DNA of 9,860 nt from Cyanobacteria bacterium UBA11153 (GCA_003511885.1 DOIX01000209.1:1-9860), one strand, 5' to 3'; counted from the stretch's first letter, positions 1 through 7,259 are shown. The notes: generated from the sequence alone by a model not told the origin. Numbers and translations are program-made.

Positions 1-2
1 GT

Positions 3-161
3 GTTTTGAGGATGCGTTTTGGTGAATTGGATGAGCGTTTGACTAATGTTATTCCAAGTTTACTGGCTTTATCTCTGGAGGATTTGAAGTTGTTGTTATC
101 GCAGTTAGCTGAATTATCGGTTGATGAATTGTTGGGGAGGTTTGGGAATTCTGTGAGTTAA
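3..161 (+). CDS. 3' end of a probable DUF4351 (Rpn/PD-(D/E)XK nuclease-like) protein
   Basis: The frame is open from the left edge of the window to TAA at 159-161, so only the last 52 residues are seen. They are leucine-rich and probably helical: RFGELDERL, then VIPSLLALSLEDLKLL, then AELSVDELLGRFG. The pattern of an RFG motif, an amphipathic helix with 'LSLEDLKLL', and a closing 'L..LG' helix resembles the C-terminal DUF4351 domain. In cyanobacteria this domain commonly ends Rpn-family putative transposase/nuclease proteins with an N-terminal PD-(D/E)XK fold. That catalytic part would lie outside the window, so no activity can be claimed. An internal ATG at 12 could start a 49-residue protein, but no clear Shine-Dalgarno sequence precedes it and a partial longer gene is more likely. 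It converges on the cyclase gene that ends at 250. The family call rests on remembered sequence pattern only. Confidence 0.5.
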   Translation, partial: VLRMRFGELDERLTNVIPSLLALSLEDLKLLLSQLAELSVDELLGRFGNSVS

Positions 162-173
162 AAATGTTGAGGA

Positions 174-208
174 GCGGTTAGGCTACCGCATTAGCTATTA
201 AGACTAAT
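174..208. terminator. weak paired hairpins between convergent genes
   Basis: Two short inverted repeats lie between the converging stop codons: GCGGT (174-178) with ACCGC (185-189), and ATTAG (190-194) with CTAAT (204-208). Neither is followed by a good T tract on either strand, so a bidirectional terminator is only a weak suggestion from position. Confidence 0.25.
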
Positions 209-249
209 AAAATATGTAGTTTAGCTTTATAACATCCAACAGCTTATCC

Positions 250-1677
250 TCACATCTGACTTTGACAGCGCTTCAAATAGATAAGGGCAACTGAATCTTG
301 TGGGTTGAGGTTGAGGCAACTTTCTAGGAGAGAAATGGCTTGGGCGAAATTGCCTAAATTGTAGTGTAAAATTGCTTTTTCGAATATGGTTTTTGAGATT
401 AATTTATACTCTCTAATTTCCGGTAAATCGGCATCAAAAATCTCGTAGACACTTACTGCTACTGATTTTCCTTTGACTTTCAATCTATCAATCAAGCGGA
501 AGGAATAGTCATTGGCATCTTTGAGCATAGAAAAAGTATGGTGAGAAATCAATAAAGATAGGCCATATTCTTTGGTTAATCCCTCCAAACGGGAAGCTAA
601 GTTGACGGTATCGCTAATTACGGTGCTATCCATACGAGATGCGCCACCGATTGTCCCTAGCATGAGGGAGCCTGTGTTAATGCCAATCCCAATTTTAATG
701 GGGACATAACCAGATTTTTTCCGATATTGATTGTATTGAGTGAGTTGATTTAACATGGCAATTCCGGCTTTGACTGCATCATCAGCACAGCCACTAAATA
801 GTGCCATAATTTCATCGCCTACATATTTATCGATGAATCCATTATTGTGGATAATTGCTGGCTCCATGCAGCTTAAATAGGAATTAATAAATTGGAAATT
901 TTCTGTGGGAGTTAGAGTTTCAGAAAGGGTGGTGAAGTCGCGGATGTCGGAGAATAAGACTGACATTTCTTTGTGCGTTTGATCTCCTAATTGGATATCG
1001 ACAATGCTTTTTTTATCTAATAATTGCAGAAATTGGCGGGGGACAAATCGGGATAATGATTGGTTGAGTTCAAAAAGTTCGTTGGTAAATCTGAGGGATT
1101 CAGCTTCAGCTTTTTTCCGCTCCGTGATGTCTTGAAAAATTGCGATCGCAAAAACAATATTGCCTTTGTCATCAAATATTGGTGTTCCTTTGACTTCTAA
1201 GGGGATAGTGTAATTATGATGACGGATTTCAATATCATCGATTGTGGTATTTTTGCCTTGTAATGCTTTGATTAATGGGAAGTTTTCTAGGGGATATACT
1301 CGATTAGTGCCAATTTTATACATTGGATAAAAATCTGGTAACTCATTGGCTTGAAATCTGGGAACTAGTTTTTTTACGGCTAATTTTTTGGCAATGGGAT
1401 TGGCATAATAAAGTTCCCCTGTAACGTGGAGTACAAGGATACCTAGGGGCATAGCTTCTAGGAATTGTCTTAGCCTTTTTTCGCTTTCTTTAATGGTTTC
1501 GTCTGCCTGATTTTGTAGTTGAGATTCAACTACGTCAGAATGTTCCGTCATGGTGTCGAGTAAAATTTCTAAGTCAGCTTTTTCCTGCTGAAGAATTTCG
1601 ATTTCTTGACGGAGACTGGCAATTTCCAGTAGTAACTTTTCTGTTGATGGTAGTTGCTCCAGCATATTCCCCAGCAT
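250..1677 (-). CDS. PAS domain class IIIb adenylate cyclase
   Basis: This 475-residue protein probably makes cAMP from ATP. A coiled coil spans about residues 8-75 and has no membrane segment, so the enzyme is likely soluble. A PAS fold follows (about 66-190), closing with a PAC-like FAIAIFQDITERKKAE, and then the linker SRFVPRQFLQLL. The cyclase domain (about 235-415) has both metal aspartates (D244 in LFSDIRDF, D288 in KYVGDE), the purine-contacting lysine K284, and the transition-state pair N359 and R363 in TVNLASRLE. The second purine-specifying position is T352, where mammalian enzymes have Asp. Lys/Thr defines class IIIb, a subclass reported to respond to bicarbonate. A single TPR-like helical pair (about 430-470) ends the protein. 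The start ATG has GAGGA four to five bases upstream; M5, preceded by GGGGA, is an alternative. It is divergent from the larger cyclase at 2151, with which it shares everything from the RFVP linker to the C-terminus. The PAS ligand is unknown, and no haem or flavin signature was recognised. Confidence 0.88.
   Translation of the reverse strand: MLGNMLEQLPSTEKLLLEIASLRQEIEILQQEKADLEILLDTMTEHSDVVESQLQNQADETIKESEKRLRQFLEAMPLGILVLHVTGELYYANPIAKKLAVKKLVPRFQANELPDFYPMYKIGTNRVYPLENFPLIKALQGKNTTIDDIEIRHHNYTIPLEVKGTPIFDDKGNIVFAIAIFQDITERKKAEAESLRFTNELFELNQSLSRFVPRQFLQLLDKKSIVDIQLGDQTHKEMSVLFSDIRDFTTLSETLTPTENFQFINSYLSCMEPAIIHNNGFIDKYVGDEIMALFSGCADDAVKAGIAMLNQLTQYNQYRKKSGYVPIKIGIGINTGSLMLGTIGGASRMDSTVISDTVNLASRLEGLTKEYGLSLLISHHTFSMLKDANDYSFRLIDRLKVKGKSVAVSVYEIFDADLPEIREYKLISKTIFEKAILHYNLGNFAQAISLLESCLNLNPQDSVALIYLKRCQSQM
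1142..1149. repeat. HIP1 octamer GCGATCGC
   Basis: This is a perfect copy of the highly iterated palindrome typical of many cyanobacterial genomes. It lies inside the PAS-cyclase gene. Further perfect copies are at 2335-2342 and 2788-2795 inside the kinase-cyclase gene, and a seven-base partial copy (GCGATCG) is at 1967-1973. They support a cyanobacterial origin. Confidence 0.9.
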
Positions 1678-1798
1678 GATTCCTCGGCAAAAGGATAAGG
1701 ATACATATCTTTATTCAGGGGTGGAAGCGGATTTCGGAAAAAATTGGTAGTTTTTTCAGTTAACCTAAGTTAGGAATTATTTCCTAATGGGATGGTGG

Positions 1799-1896
1799 TG
1801 GCTAATGTCTAATACTCCCATCAAAAAATCAAAATTAGCAATTATCTATTAGCCGTTAGCATTTTTGGCAATAGAGGTATTCATAACTGGTAACTG
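1799..1896. repeat. degenerate heptanucleotide repeat tract
   Basis: Related seven-base units fall in one fixed register across 98 bases. TGGCTAA is at 1799, TGTCTAA at 1806, ATTAGCA at 1834, ATTATCT at 1841, ATTAGCC at 1848, GTTAGCA at 1855, ATAACTG at 1883 and GTAACTG at 1890, with unrecognisable units between them. GGCTAAT at 1800-1806 and ATTAGCC at 1848-1854 are exact inverted copies. This looks like a decayed short tandem repeated repetitive element of the heptameric type known in cyanobacteria. Confidence 0.65.
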
Positions 1897-2133
1897 ACAT
1901 TGGCGAGAAATCCGGATCTAGTCATGGATGGTAGATGTGAAAGGAGTTGGGATCGTGACATCCCCTGCGATCGTCTATCTTAGAAGATATTTGTTAATTA
2001 AGGCTCTAGGTGGTTCCGAGCCTGATGTGATGTCTATTATAATATCATCCCTGACAAATATACCCTGAATCTCTGACAATTTGGGTCGGATTAAGGAGCC
2101 AGACAACTTTACTTTTTTTTTACCAAAACCCTT

Positions 2134-2139
2134 TATAAT
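2134..2139 (+). promoter_or_regulatory. TATAAT close to the kinase-cyclase start codon
   Basis: A perfect -10 hexamer ends 11 bases before the ATG at 2151. If it is used, transcription would begin within a few bases of the start codon. The -35 position (about 2111-2116) is a T-run with little likeness to TTGACA, so the assignment is tentative. The in-frame stop at 2136-2138 shows that translation cannot begin upstream of this point. Confidence 0.3.
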
Positions 2140-2150
2140 CTATCCCTGCT

Positions 2151-5100
2151 ATGTTCATTCCATCCCTCAATCGCTTGATTGCCAAAGTTTCTGGTAAAGT
2201 ACCCATCCGTTACATCCTGGTGGTGCCTTTTGCGATCCAGATTTTCACGGTTGTGGGATTGGTGGGATATCTCTCATCTCGCAGTGGTAAGGAAGCAGTT
2301 AACGAGCTTTCTAGCCAACTACGAGAACAAATTAGCGATCGCATTGAGCATAAACTGGATAACTATCTAGAGATTCCTCATCAGATTAATCAAATTAATT
2401 TGGAGGCAATCCAATTAGGATTAATTAACTCGAAAAATATTCGGGAAACTGAACGTTTGTTTTTAAAACAAATCCAGATGTTTGATGTTGGCTATATTAA
2501 TTTTGGTAGTGATGATGGAGAATTTATTGGTGTTGAACGTTTGGCGGATGGGAGTATTGTTGTTAATGAGAGATTGAAAAATTCACGCGGTACATCTATT
2601 TATACAACTGATAATGAAAACAGTCGCGGCAAATTAAAAGAGTTTCTGGTGGAAGACTATAGGGTTGCCCGAGAAAGTTGGTATGCTGATGCTGCCCGTG
2701 CAGGTAAACCTGTCTGGAGTCAAATTTATCAGTGGCAAGATAAACCAGAGGTTTTATCGATTTCGTCTAGCTATCCTGTTTACAATCGCGATCGCAAATT
2801 GATTGGTGTGATTGGTGTGGATCTGATTCTTTCGGAAATTAGCGATTTTCTCCATAAGTTAAAAATTAGTAAAAGTGGACAGACTTTTATTGTAGATCGT
2901 TCGGGATTATTAGTTGCTAGTTCGACTAAAGATCCTCCTTCTATCTTCAAAGATGGTAAAGCCCAACGGCTAAAGGCATCTGAAAGTAGCAATCCTTTAA
3001 TTAGGGGTACTGTTGAGAGTTTAAATCAGAGTTTTGGTAATATCAATAATATTAAATCGCGAGAATTTTTAGATTTTACCCTTGGCAAGGAACGGCAATT
3101 TGTCCAAGTTACACCTTGGCAAGATAAGTTTGGGATAGACTGGCTGATTGTGGTAGTTATCCCGGAATCAGATTTTATGGATCGAATTGATGCTAATGTC
3201 CGACTTACTACTATATTATGTTTAATTGCTTTGGCTGTTGCTACGATTGTTGGCTTTATTACATCGCGTTGGATTGTTTTCCCAATTATGGAGCTAAAAG
3301 ATGCGGCGCTTGCTCTTTCTGAAGGAAAATTCGATCGAAAAATTAATTTAGAAAGATCTGATGAATTAGGTATTTTAGCAAATGCCTTTAATAGTATGGC
3401 AAGTCAACTAGAGGAATCTTTCACTACTCTGGAAGCTCAAAATACCGAATTGCATAATTTGAATCAACTAAAAGATGAATTCATCGCTAATACTTCTCAC
3501 GAACTCCGGACACCGCTCAATGGTATTATTGGTATTGCAGAATCCCTAATTGATGGTGCGGCGGGTAGATTACCAGACAGAGCCAATGCCAATCTGAATA
3601 CAATTATATATGCCGGGAGAAGACTATCGAATTTAGTCAACGATATTCTGGATTTCTCCCAACTGAGACATAAAACCATCGAGCTGAAAACCAAGCCATT
3701 AGGGATGCGCGAAATTGCCGATGTTGCGATTGCGCTATCTCAGGCTACGATTGGCAAAAAGCCATTACAATTGATAAATGCGATCTCGCCAGATTTACCT
3801 CTAGTCGATGCTGATGAGAATAGAGTGCAACAAATCCTCCAAAATCTTATCGGTAATGCTATTAAATTTACTGAATCAGGCAAAATAGAAATCTCGGCAG
3901 AAGTAGTTGTGGAAAATGGGGAGAATAACGCACGAGAAATAACCAATAACCAACAATCAAGAATCAATAACCAAATAGCCATCACTATCTCCGATACAGG
4001 GATTGGTATTCCTCTTGATAAAATAGAGAAAATTTTTGAATCATTTGAACAAGCAGATACTTCCACCGCTAGAGTTTATGGAGGTACAGGTTTAGGTTTA
4101 GCAATTACCAAACAGCTTGTGGAATTACATGGTGGAAAAATTTATGTCGAATCAAGAGTTGGTGAAGGTTCCCGTTTTACCTTTACCTTACCTATCTCAG
4201 AAAATACTGTCCCCACCAATCAAAAAATAGCCCCAGAAATACCCATTAATATTCCCATTGAATTAACAGAAGAAATTTCAATATATCCTCAAATATTATC
4301 GGGAGAAAGGGGCGAATTTAAAATCTTAATCGTCGATGACGAACCCATGAACCTCCAAGTATTGGTAAACAATCTATCTCTCCAAAATTATGGCATCACA
4401 CAAGCCAGTAATGGGATCGAAGCTTTAGCAATTATTGACAGTGGATTCAAGCCAGACTTAATCTTACTTGATATCATGATGCCCCGGATGACAGGTTATG
4501 AAGTCTGTCAAAAAGTGCGAGAAAAATTTCCCGCCGTCGAATTACCCATCGTCATGCTCACAGCTAAAGATCGTACCACAGATTTAGTCCAAGCCTTCGA
4601 GTTAGGAGCCAATGATTATCTTACCAAACCCTTTATCAAAAATGAATTACTAGCTAGAATCGAAACTCATATCCGCCTTGCCAAAATCAACGCCGCTTAC
4701 GGGAGATTTGTACCTCACAATTTCCTCAAATTTCTAGGTAGGGAAAGTATCATTGATGTCAAACTCGGCGATCAAATCCAGAAAAACATGACAATTCTTT
4801 TTTCCGATATTCGTTCCTTTACCACCTTATCAGAAGGGATGTCACCAGAAGATAACTTCAACTTTCTCAATAGTTATCTGAATCGAGTCAGCCCAGTAAT
4901 TCGCGCCCATAATGGTTTCATTGATAAATATATTGGCGATGCCGTGATGGCGCTATTTCCCCATTCATCAGACGATGCCGTATCCGGTGCAATTGAAATG
5001 CAAAAACAAGTAGCAATTTACAATCAACATCGCCAGAAAAAAGGATACCTTCCCATTGCCATTGGCGTGGGGTTACATACAGGAAATTTAATGCTAGGTA

Positions 5101-5555
5101 CGATTGGCGAAAAAGAAAGGATGGAAAGTACAGTTATTTCGGATGCAGTTAATCTCGCCTCCCGTCTAGAAGGATTAACTAAACTTTATGGTGCGGGTAT
5201 TGCGATTAGCGAAAATACCCTCTATAGTTTAAACGATCTGGACAACTACAGCTATCGGTTTCTGGATAGAGTTAAAGTTAAGGGAAAAAATGCTGCTGTA
5301 GCTATTTTTGAAGTCTATTCTGGAGATTCGGATCGACTGAAAAAGCTCAAGGCAGAGACTCAGACTATATTTGAAGAAGCAATTGTTTTTTATTATCGAC
5401 AAAACTTTGATACTGCTAAACAAATGTTTCAGGATATTTTACATGTTAACCCTCAAGATAAAGCCGCAACCCTCTATATTTCTCGCTGCGAAAAATATCA
5501 AAAATATGGAGTACCTGAAGGATGGTTGGGAGTAGAGACTTTGGATGAAAAGTAA
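2151..5555 (+). CDS. Cache-HAMP hybrid histidine kinase-receiver-class IIIb adenylate cyclase (CyaC-like)
   Basis: A 1134-residue membrane sensor that should couple ligand binding to cAMP synthesis through an internal His-Asp relay. Domains in order: transmembrane helix about 20-42; periplasmic Cache-type sensor about 45-345; second transmembrane helix about 350-372; HAMP about 372-425; HisKA with H450 in [11 protein letters not shown]; HATPase_c about 552-682, with N box N565/N569, G1 box DTGIGI (615-620), F box near 629-633 and G2 box GGTGLGL (644-650); receiver about 723-840, with D729/D730, phospho-acceptor D774, T804 and K826; linker [12 protein letters not shown]; cyclase about 878-1055; TPR-like tail about 1070-1112. 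The cyclase keeps metal aspartates D886 and D930, K926, T994 (Thr = class IIIb), N1001 and R1005, so it should be active on ATP. The kinase-receiver-cyclase order recalls Arthrospira CyaC, but here a Cache sensor replaces the N-terminal input domains. No Shine-Dalgarno sequence precedes ATG 2151; an in-frame stop lies at 2136 and the first helix must be included. Residues 596-608 are encoded by a heptamer array. The ligand is unknown. Confidence 0.92.
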   Translation: MFIPSLNRLIAKVSGKVPIRYILVVPFAIQIFTVVGLVGYLSSRSGKEAVNELSSQLREQISDRIEHKLDNYLEIPHQINQINLEAIQLGLINSKNIRETERLFLKQIQMFDVGYINFGSDDGEFIGVERLADGSIVVNERLKNSRGTSIYTTDNENSRGKLKEFLVEDYRVARESWYADAARAGKPVWSQIYQWQDKPEVLSISSSYPVYNRDRKLIGVIGVDLILSEISDFLHKLKISKSGQTFIVDRSGLLVASSTKDPPSIFKDGKAQRLKASESSNPLIRGTVESLNQSFGNINNIKSREFLDFTLGKERQFVQVTPWQDKFGIDWLIVVVIPESDFMDRIDANVRLTTILCLIALAVATIVGFITSRWIVFPIMELKDAALALSEGKFDRKINLERSDELGILANAFNSMASQLEESFTTLEAQNTELHNLNQLKDEFIANTSHELRTPLNGIIGIAESLIDGAAGRLPDRANANLNTIIYAGRRLSNLVNDILDFSQLRHKTIELKTKPLGMREIADVAIALSQATIGKKPLQLINAISPDLPLVDADENRVQQILQNLIGNAIKFTESGKIEISAEVVVENGENNAREITNNQQSRINNQIAITISDTGIGIPLDKIEKIFESFEQADTSTARVYGGTGLGLAITKQLVELHGGKIYVESRVGEGSRFTFTLPISENTVPTNQKIAPEIPINIPIELTEEISIYPQILSGERGEFKILIVDDEPMNLQVLVNNLSLQNYGITQASNGIEALAIIDSGFKPDLILLDIMMPRMTGYEVCQKVREKFPAVELPIVMLTAKDRTTDLVQAFELGANDYLTKPFIKNELLARIETHIRLAKINAAYGRFVPHNFLKFLGRESIIDVKLGDQIQKNMTILFSDIRSFTTLSEGMSPEDNFNFLNSYLNRVSPVIRAHNGFIDKYIGDAVMALFPHSSDDAVSGAIEMQKQVAIYNQHRQKKGYLPIAIGVGLHTGNLMLGTIGEKERMESTVISDAVNLASRLEGLTKLYGAGIAISENTLYSLNDLDNYSYRFLDRVKVKGKNAAVAIFEVYSGDSDRLKKLKAETQTIFEEAIVFYYRQNFDTAKQMFQDILHVNPQDKAATLYISRCEKYQKYGVPEGWLGVETLDEK
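3938..3972 (+). repeat. heptamer array inside the kinase coding sequence
   Basis: Five contiguous seven-base units lie in register: AATAACC at 3938, AATAACC at 3945, AACAATC at 3952, AAGAATC at 3959 and AATAACC at 3966. They encode the Asn/Gln-rich stretch E596-Q608 of the HATPase domain, just before the strand that leads into the G1 box. The unit is close to a reverse-complement permutation of the TGGTTAA units found downstream of the gene. Confidence 0.7.
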
Positions 5556-5556
5556 T

Positions 5557-5648
5557 TGGTTAATGGTTAATTGTCAATTGTTCATGATTAACGGCTAATG
5601 GCTAATAGCCTTTCCCCAGCCCCTAGCCCCTAGCCCCTAACCCCTAGC
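5557..5648. repeat. two abutting heptamer arrays after the kinase-cyclase gene
   Basis: Starting two bases after the stop codon, seven units of consensus TGGTTAA/TGGCTAA run in exact seven-base register: 5557, 5564, 5571, 5578, 5585, 5592 and 5599. A short junction follows, then five units of consensus CCCTAGC at 5614, 5621, 5628, 5635 and 5642. The first array is AT-rich and the second GC-rich. Both match the tandem heptamer class of cyanobacterial short repeats. No coding role is seen. Confidence 0.8.
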
Positions 5649-5651
5649 CCC

Positions 5652-5773
5652 GGGAGCATCCCGCGCCAGGAAGAAATGCAGGTTGTATTCTTGCTCCCCC
5701 CTTATTCAAGGGGGGCTGGGGGGGTGAAAACTTTGGCAAAAACAAGTATCTTTGCCTTCATTGGGATGCTCCC
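5652..5773. mobile_element. MITE-like palindromic element, 122 bases
   Basis: GGGAGCATCCC (5652-5662) and GGGATGCTCCC (5763-5773) are perfect 11-base terminal inverted repeats. Nested inside are CCCCCCTT (5696-5703) paired with AAGGGGGG (5708-5715) around a four-base loop, and GGCAAA (5735-5740) paired with TTTGCC (5751-5756). CTAG lies just outside both ends (5645-5648 and 5781-5784). There is no open frame. The structure suits a non-autonomous element or a large REP-type hairpin. It may also act as a transcript end for the upstream gene, but no T tract follows the stem. Confidence 0.6.
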
Positions 5774-5939
5774 CCAGCTCCTAGTTAACACACCATCCAA
5801 AATTAAGATCGACTTTATAAATTAACTATAAAATCTGAAATATAAATAGGGATTAATTAGCTAAACTGAGAAACGACAGGAGGGAAAACCGCCAACTTGA
5901 CTGTTTCAGAGAATAGCAGGAAAAATAGAGGTTTTATTT
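5774..5939 (+). promoter_or_regulatory. leader and ribosome binding site of the transaldolase gene
   Basis: This AT-rich tract has TATAAA at 5816 and 5827 without clear -35 partners. TTGACT at 5897-5902 is followed 18 bases later by AAAAAT at 5921, a weak -35/-10 pair. AGAGG at 5927-5931, eight bases before ATG 5940, is the likely ribosome binding site. A perfect AGGAGG at 5878-5883 has no start codon at normal distance; the first candidate, TTG 5897, would open a 19-codon frame that overlaps the transaldolase start. Confidence 0.45.
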
Positions 5940-7109
5940 ATGGCTACATTACTTGAACAATTGCGCCAAATGACAGTGGTAGTTGCTGATACCGGAGATA
6001 TCCAAGCTATTGAAAAGTTTACACCGATTGATGCCACAACCAATCCCTCATTGATTACCGCCGCAGCACAAATGCCGCAGTATCAGGAAATTGTCGATGA
6101 GACGCTAAAGCAAGCGAAGCAGGATGCAGGTGCAGGTGCATCTGCCGCCGAGATAGTATCTTTAGCATTTGACCGTTTGGCAGTATCCTTTGGGAAGAGA
6201 ATATTAGGGATTATTCCAGGGCGAGTTTCTACAGAAGTCGATGCCCGACTATCCTACGATACCCAAGCCACAGTGGAAAAAGCACGGTATCTCATTTCTG
6301 AGTATGAAGCAGCCGGGATTTCGCGAGATCGCATTTTGATTAAAATTGCCTCTACCTGGGAAGGAATTAAGGCAGCAGAAATCCTCGAAAAAGAAGGTAT
6401 CCATTGTAACTTAACCTTACTTTTTGGCATCCATCAAGCCATCGCCTGTGCCGAAGCTGGCGTTACCCTAATTTCTCCCTTTGTTGGGCGGATTCTCGAC
6501 TGGTACAAAAAAGAAACTGGCAAAGATTATACCAGTGCAGAAGATCCCGGCGTACAGTCTGTAACTCAAATTTACAACTACTACAAAAAATTTGACTACA
6601 AAACCGAAGTGATGGGCGCAAGTTTCCGGAATATTGGCGAAATTATTGAATTAGCAGGTTGCGATTTACTGACAATTTCCCCAGGATTATTAGCTGAATT
6701 GCAGGCGACAAATAATGAACTTCCCCGCAAACTTAATCTAGCCACAGCCGCCGCCGCACCAATCGAAAAAATATCAATGGACAAAGAAACTTTCGATAAG
6801 ATGCACGCCAAAGATAAGATGGCATCAGAAAAATTAACAGAAGGAATTCATGGATTTAGCAAAGCCTTAGAAACATTAGAAAGCCTCTTAACCGAAAGGC
6901 TAAATTCTCTCAATGGTGCATCTGTGGTAGCCAATTCAGCCGCCAATATTTTTGGTGTCTATGATTTAGATGGTGATGGCTTTATCACCCGTGAAGAGTG
7001 GATGGGAACTGATGCAGTTTTCGATGCTTTAGATATCGATAAAGATGGTAAAATTTCCCCCCAAGAAATGGGGGCGGGATTAGGTGCAGCTTTGCAACTT
7101 GCTGCTTAG
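5940..7109 (+). CDS. tal: transaldolase with C-terminal EF-hand pair
   Basis: This 389-residue cytoplasmic enzyme of the pentose phosphate pathway moves a dihydroxyacetone unit from sedoheptulose 7-phosphate to glyceraldehyde 3-phosphate, giving erythrose 4-phosphate and fructose 6-phosphate. Residues 1-320 form the TalB-type barrel. Visible active-site residues are D17 (VVADTGD), N35 (DATTNPS), E99 (STEVDARLS), the Schiff-base lysine K135 ([11 protein letters not shown]) and T159 (CNLTLLF). Residues 338-380 add two canonical EF-hand loops, D342-E353 ([12 protein letters not shown]) and D365-E376 ([12 protein letters not shown]). All coordinating positions are acidic or permitted, so calcium binding is plausible. 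E. coli TalB (about 317 residues) lacks this tail; cyanobacterial homologues of about 390 residues carry it. The start is fixed by AGAGG eight bases upstream and the conserved N-terminus. The gene is monocistronic here, with no zwf or opcA beside it. A variant copy of codons 372-382 lies downstream in a repeat element. Confidence 0.96.
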   Translation: MATLLEQLRQMTVVVADTGDIQAIEKFTPIDATTNPSLITAAAQMPQYQEIVDETLKQAKQDAGAGASAAEIVSLAFDRLAVSFGKRILGIIPGRVSTEVDARLSYDTQATVEKARYLISEYEAAGISRDRILIKIASTWEGIKAAEILEKEGIHCNLTLLFGIHQAIACAEAGVTLISPFVGRILDWYKKETGKDYTSAEDPGVQSVTQIYNYYKKFDYKTEVMGASFRNIGEIIELAGCDLLTISPGLLAELQATNNELPRKLNLATAAAAPIEKISMDKETFDKMHAKDKMASEKLTEGIHGFSKALETLESLLTERLNSLNGASVVANSAANIFGVYDLDGDGFITREEWMGTDAVFDALDIDKDGKISPQEMGAGLGAALQLAA

Positions 7110-7135
7110 GGAGTGCCGAAGTATTTGCCAACTCT

Positions 7136-7259
7136 TAGATCCCCCCCAGCCCCCCTTATTAAGGGGGGAGAATTTATTTCAAACCAAGAAATGGGGGCAG
7201 GATTGGGGGAAAATTTTATTTCAAAGTCCCCCTTGTTAAGGGGGATTTAGGGGGATCTA
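7136..7259. mobile_element. MITE-like palindromic element carrying a piece of the transaldolase tail
   Basis: The ends are the ten-base inverted repeats TAGATCCCCC (7136-7145) and GGGGGATCTA (7250-7259), which extend imperfectly inward. Two hairpins of the common cyanobacterial type sit inside: CCCCCCTT/AAGGGGGG (7150-7157 with 7161-7168) and CCCCCTT/AAGGGGG (7228-7234 with 7238-7244). Between them are TTTATTTCAAA at 7173-7183 and again at 7215-7225, flanking a segment (7184-7207) that matches 22 of 24 bases of the transaldolase gene end (7061-7084). There is no transposase frame. A direct terminator role is unclear because no T tract follows the stems. Confidence 0.6.

Larger units (their letters stand above)
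1678..2150. promoter_or_regulatory. divergent intergenic region of the two cyclase genes
   Basis: This 473-base stretch holds no convincing gene and must contain both divergent promoters. Visible structure: TTAGGAA (1770-1776) pairs with TTCCTAA (1781-1787) around a four-base loop. A phased heptamer tract runs 1799-1896. GGGAT (1949-1953) pairs with ATCCC (1960-1964). AGGCTC (2001-2006) pairs with GAGCCT (2018-2023). The ten-base palindrome TATTATAATA lies at 2035-2044. CTGACAA occurs at 2051 and again at 2073, a spacing of 22 bases or about two helical turns. TATAAT occurs at 2038-2043 and 2134-2139, but neither has a good -35 match at the usual distance. No consensus cAMP-receptor site (TGTGA-N6-TCACA) was found. 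Confidence 0.6.

Noticed and set aside
1924..1983. 19-codon + strand frame (ATG 1924 to TAG 1981) in the divergent spacer
   Set aside because: No Shine-Dalgarno sequence, Arg/Asp/Cys composition without a pattern, and overlap with an inverted repeat; most likely chance.
1799..2044. cAMP-receptor binding site between the two cyclase genes
   Set aside because: TGTGAT occurs near 2026-2031 but no TCACA partner lies six bases downstream, so the symmetric consensus is not met.
2179..2370. 63-codon + strand frame inside the Cache protein gene
   Set aside because: It lies fully inside the strong frame that encodes the first transmembrane helix, in another frame, without its own ribosome binding site.
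3740..4066. 108-codon - strand frame antisense to the kinase domain
   Set aside because: It is the shadow of the HATPase coding sequence; the + strand frame has all kinase motifs, and the antisense product is hydrophobic with no family pattern. The other antisense frames at 2780, 3497, 5229, 6596 and 7613 were rejected for the same reason.
5557..5648. Short tandem array considered as a CRISPR
   Set aside because: Units are seven bases with no spacers between them; this is a tandem heptamer repeat, not a repeat-spacer array.
5696..5715. Strong CCCCCCTT/AAGGGGGG hairpin as a rho-independent terminator
   Set aside because: It is followed by CTGGGGGGG rather than a T tract on the + strand, and the same core recurs at 7150 and 7228 as part of repeat elements; a terminator role is not supported by sequence alone.
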